This document shows, piece after piece, positions 5,554 to 7,904 of a stretch of 7,904 bases of DNA (the stretch's first letter is position 1; the number at the start of each line of letters is the position of its first letter). A model generated the notes under the pieces. It ran no database searches. It was not told the origin of the DNA and saw nothing but the letters and a program-made list of their open reading frames with translations. Position numbers and translations under genes: made by a program. The DNA lies in assembly GCA_003457065.1 (NCBI GenBank), contig DMJQ01000131.1, positions 7,151 through 15,054 of the forward strand, written 5' to 3'. This DNA comes from Clostridiales bacterium. GTDB taxonomy: Bacteria > Bacillota > Clostridia > Tissierellales > Sedimentibacteraceae.

Positions 5554-6417
5554 ATGACTAAAAAGAATACTCCATATCTTTGTGGTGGCACCTTTTTTGT
5601 TCTTTTATTACAAGCAAAAAGGTTAAGACGCAAAGCACGAGATAAATTTCAAGGCGGCACAGATGGCCTTAATGATACAGATGTCATGAAGGGCCTTATT
5701 TATGTAGTCACAGGACAAGCTGTAGACCCATACAACGATTCATTTAAGAAGAACACATCAGAATATAAGTCCTGTAAATACAATGGCGGTACATACATTC
5801 CATTCAATGAAGTTTCCACAATTAATAGCTTTGATAATGCTGTAAAAAACAAATACTCCGACACCCTGGATAGAATGTCGGAGTTCGCAAACGACTATTT
5901 GATTGTTGAGAATTCAGAAAAAAGAGAATGGCTTATAAAGGCTTTGCTCGATGTGATTGAGCAAGATGTGGAAATCAAAGATGAGGATTTATTCTATATT
6001 TGTAGTAATGGAGATTCCATTTCAAAGTCTGCCCTATCCGAAGTTTCAAACATTGAATTTGAGCCCTTTCTTATAGGAGTACTACATTATATCCTATTGA
6101 ACCGTAACAACAATACACTTGGTCGTAGCACATTTGAATCATGGCATACTAGGCAATCTTCCCATTCAGAGTGGAATTTTGTAAGTGATATAGGTTGTGG
6201 GGTTACCCGCCCAATAACAGTATTTATGATGGCTGTTAAAAAAGAAGATTATAATGATTTTGCGGAAAACGAAGAAGAACCGGAGATTATTATAGAAGAT
6301 GCCACCGCTGGAGCTTCAACACAGAACGTAACGCAGATAGTGAATAACCCCACAATTGTGAATCAATATGGAGAAAAGAACATTCACATAGACCGAGTAG
6401 AGACTTTAAATTTATAA
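5554..6417 (+). CDS. Unrecognised protein with C-terminal RHIM-like peptide; first gene of a putative defence operon
   Basis: A 287-residue protein with no family I can name. Residues 1-230 appear globular: TPYLCGGTFFVLLLQAKRLR (6-25), FQGGTDGLND (32-41), a helical stretch around 95-140, FEPFLIGVLHYILLN (169-183) and TFESWHTRQSSHSEWNF (193-209). The hydrophobic segments are short, so membrane insertion is not clear. An acidic linker (238-248) leads to a polar, beta-prone tail with NPTIVNQYGEKNIHID (265-280), repeated almost exactly at the start of the next protein. The tail resembles amyloid or RHIM-type signalling peptides, which sit at the end of a domain and recruit a partner. The ATG at 5554 follows AGGGGGG (5541-5547); an ATG at 5550 gives only MDD then stop. 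The next gene begins 16 bases later. Effector or sensor function is inferred from context. Confidence 0.7.
   Translation: MTKKNTPYLCGGTFFVLLLQAKRLRRKARDKFQGGTDGLNDTDVMKGLIYVVTGQAVDPYNDSFKKNTSEYKSCKYNGGTYIPFNEVSTINSFDNAVKNKYSDTLDRMSEFANDYLIVENSEKREWLIKALLDVIEQDVEIKDEDLFYICSNGDSISKSALSEVSNIEFEPFLIGVLHYILLNRNNNTLGRSTFESWHTRQSSHSEWNFVSDIGCGVTRPITVFMMAVKKEDYNDFAENEEEPEIIIEDATAGASTQNVTQIVNNPTIVNQYGEKNIHIDRVETLNL
6346..6393 (+). repeat. Coding repeat, copy 1: shared RHIM-like peptide (C-terminal in the first protein)
   Basis: These 16 codons encode NPTIVNQYGEKNIHID. Fourteen of 16 residues match copy 2, while 10 of 48 bases differ and eight of those are single synonymous changes. Upstream NVTQIVN (258-264) is loosely echoed by NVTQKIN at 57-63 of the second protein. 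Confidence 0.85.
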
Positions 6418-6433
6418 ATAGGAGGTGTAGTAA

Positions 6434-7075
6434 TTGAAAAATGAACTACAACAGGCATCTTCAAGTATTGTGCCTGCTAATCCTACTACTGTTAATCAAT
6501 ATGGTGAGAAAAATGTCCACATAGACCACGCTGATAATATTCATCAGACAGTTAATTATAATTTAACATTCATAGATAGAAGTCCTAATGGGAGAAGAGA
6601 AAATGTAACTCAAAAGATAAATACAGACTACTACAACCTATTTGTTATAAGTGGCGAAACATTTATGCATGATCATTTTCTTGTTCCAAAAGACCGTGCT
6701 TTAGTCAAGGGAACTATATCTGATGACTTATTTGAAAGATTGGCTACTCTTACACCGGAAGCTATAGAGGAAATAAAGACATTTCCTGCACTATTTGCAA
6801 GTGAAAATACGGATTATTGGGGAAAGACTGACCCTGAACAGCAAACCATATATGGACTTGTAAGAGAAATAAGAACCCAAGATAATGGAATCATGATTTA
6901 TTACAAAGATTTAAACTTCATACCACAACAAAAAATTAATGAGATTTCTTTCGAACTAGGAATGGGACGTCCAAGAGCCATAACTTCTTTAAATACAACC
7001 AGATGGACAATAAAGAAAATTAACCTCATTGAAGCATTAACCGATGCCGGAATCAGCGTTCTGGCACCAACTTAA
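6434..7075 (+). CDS. Unrecognised protein with N-terminal RHIM-like peptide; middle gene of a putative defence operon
   Basis: A 213-residue protein starting with TTG, supported by GGAGG at 6421-6425 eight bases upstream; no better in-frame start exists. Residues 16-31 repeat the peptide at the end of the previous protein (NPTTVNQYGEKNVHID) and are followed by another polar beta-prone run (NIHQTVNYNLTFI, 35-47). The rest (about 64-213) looks globular, with TPEAIEEIKTFPALFASEN (107-125), NGIMIYYKDLNFIPQQKINE (151-170) and TTRWTIKKINLIEALTDAGI (188-207). I recall similar C-terminal regions in unannotated Firmicute proteins but cannot name a family. It is 16 bases from the gene before and 19 from the ATPase after. 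It may be the adaptor or middle component linking the first protein to the ATPase, an idea based on the shared peptide and gene order. Confidence 0.7.
   Translation: MKNELQQASSSIVPANPTTVNQYGEKNVHIDHADNIHQTVNYNLTFIDRSPNGRRENVTQKINTDYYNLFVISGETFMHDHFLVPKDRALVKGTISDDLFERLATLTPEAIEEIKTFPALFASENTDYWGKTDPEQQTIYGLVREIRTQDNGIMIYYKDLNFIPQQKINEISFELGMGRPRAITSLNTTRWTIKKINLIEALTDAGISVLAPT
6479..6526 (+). repeat. Coding repeat, copy 2: shared RHIM-like peptide (N-terminal in the second protein)
   Basis: These 16 codons encode NPTTVNQYGEKNVHID. Only I/T and I/V differ from copy 1, while most other changes are at third codon positions. This points to selection on the peptide rather than a very recent DNA duplication. 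Eighty-five bases separate the two copies. Confidence 0.85.
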
Positions 7076-7094
7076 AAGAAAGGGAGGCGGTACA

Positions 7095-7904
7095 ATGCAA
7101 CCTAAAGTACCTTCTGAAATCACACAGATTTCTCTAAACGATGCTACATATAAAGACTGTGGTGTTTCCATTCAACCTACTCTTGTGAATTTCTTCTTTG
7201 GAAATAATGGAACTGGGAAATCTACTGTCGCAAAAGCCATAAAAGCCGATAATGGCACAACCTGGAGAACAGGCAAGTCAGCTACAGATTACAACATCCA
7301 CGTGTACAACCAAGACTTCATTAATGCTAATTTGCAGAATTATCACAATATGCCTGGGGTTTTTACTGTAAATGAAGTTAATATTGAAATTCAAAAACAG
7401 ATTGAAGATAAAACCACAGAAAAAGAAACGGCATCTACAGCTTTAGGTATTGCAACCGAGGGAAAGAAGAAAAAAGAAGAAGCTAACACTGCTTTATTTT
7501 CTATCTTCCAAGATGAGTGCTGGGATAAAACAAAAGACCTACGTGAGACATTTGATGGAACCCAAACGGGCAAGAAACGAAAACATCAGTTTGCAGAGGC
7601 CATCCTTGAGATTAAAACTCCAAAAGAACATGACCGGGTCGCTTTGAAAAGATTATACGATGCTGCTTATGCCTCCGATTCCAAAAGATATGATGAGTTT
7701 AAAATAATAACTGATACTTCTGCTCTTGATAAGCTTGATGGAATCGATATTCTTGGCAAATCAATTGTTAGTAGTGCAAACACTCCATTTGCAGAATTTA
7801 TCAAGGCATTAAATGCTACTGCCTGGGTTCGCCAAGGTCATGAGCAATATCATGAAACTCCCGAAAATAAGTGTCCATACTGTCAGCAGAAACTTCCTGA
7901 TAAA
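7095..7904 (+). CDS. AAA_13 (PrrC/RloC-like) ABC ATPase with zinc-hook-like CPYC, 3' end outside the window
   Basis: Open to the right edge for 270 codons with no stop. ATG 7095 lies seven bases after AGGGAGG (7081-7087). Features of AAA_13 ATPases (PF13166-like) appear in order: Walker A GNNGTGKST (36-44), VYNQDFINANL (70-80) and GVFTVNEVNIEIQKQIEDK (88-106). A lysine/glutamate-rich helical region, probably coiled coil, follows at about 94-135, and CPYCQQKLP at 260-268. In this ABC group the signature and Walker B motifs lie near the C terminus, after the coiled coils, so their absence here is expected. PrrC and RloC use such an ATPase to control a C-terminal anticodon nuclease, and RloC carries a Rad50-like zinc hook. 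Whether this protein has a nuclease end cannot be seen. The gene closes a three-gene operon, so it may power a defence complex with the two upstream proteins. Confidence 0.8.
   Translation, partial: MQPKVPSEITQISLNDATYKDCGVSIQPTLVNFFFGNNGTGKSTVAKAIKADNGTTWRTGKSATDYNIHVYNQDFINANLQNYHNMPGVFTVNEVNIEIQKQIEDKTTEKETASTALGIATEGKKKKEEANTALFSIFQDECWDKTKDLRETFDGTQTGKKRKHQFAEAILEIKTPKEHDRVALKRLYDAAYASDSKRYDEFKIITDTSALDKLDGIDILGKSIVSSANTPFAEFIKALNATAWVRQGHEQYHETPENKCPYCQQKLPDK

Noticed and set aside
5554..7075. NLR/STAND receptor or membrane-pore effector in the plus-strand operon
   Set aside because: Neither small protein has a P-loop, a NACHT/NB-ARC pattern, or a clear run long enough to span a membrane.
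7391..7647. Minus frame 7391-7573 and plus frame 7450-7647
   Set aside because: Both are shadows within the AAA_13 ATPase gene, whose own frame is continuous with family motifs.
1..7904. CRISPR array, tRNA, rRNA, insertion sequence or integrase
   Set aside because: No regularly spaced repeats, tRNA-like cloverleaf, transposase or recombinase motifs were seen on either strand.

Overview
The window looks like part of a temperate phage or prophage of a low-GC Gram-positive bacterium, most likely a clostridial Firmicute. The reasons are strong AGGAGG-type ribosome sites 6-10 bases before most starts, tightly packed or overlapping phage genes, and protein families typical of clostridial prophage replication modules (Rha, a VapE-type primase-helicase, VRR-NUC). 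No integrase, repressor, structural gene, tRNA or rRNA is visible, so the species and exact element type cannot be settled from this window.

Layout. Bases 1-5110 hold a minus-strand early/replication operon. In transcription order (right to left) it encodes: a sigma-like helix-turn-helix protein (5110-4562); a Rha-family regulator (4497-3829); a small zinc-ribbon protein (3814-3593); a DUF4406/nucleoside-deoxyribosyltransferase-like protein (3606-3172); a PD-(D/E)XK nuclease-like protein (3175-2567); a 782-residue PrimPol plus VirE/VapE helicase protein (2566-218); and the first 22 codons of a VRR-NUC nuclease (68 to below 1). Bases 69-217 are a repeat-rich gap. Bases 5111-5553 are a complex divergent control region. 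It has several inverted repeats, an extended -10 element reading right, and a leader reading left that contains a terminator-like hairpin.

Bases 5554-7904 hold a plus-strand three-gene operon with lower GC (about 35-40% in rows counted by hand, against about 42-45% in the phage operon). The first gene is an unrecognised 287-residue protein. The second is an unrecognised 213-residue protein with a TTG start. The third is an AAA_13 (PrrC/RloC-like) ABC ATPase that runs off the window just after a CxxC zinc-hook-like motif.

The main discovery is that the first protein ends, and the second begins, with almost the same peptide (NPTxVNQYGEKNxHID). The two coding copies differ mainly at synonymous sites. 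The Q-x-G-x-x-N core and its alternating polar/hydrophobic pattern recall RHIM and bacterial amyloid signalling motifs, which pair neighbouring immune proteins. The operon is therefore proposed as a three-component anti-phage or abortive-infection cassette carried by the prophage. The ATPase family, the operon and the shared peptide are seen directly. The signalling and defence roles are inference.
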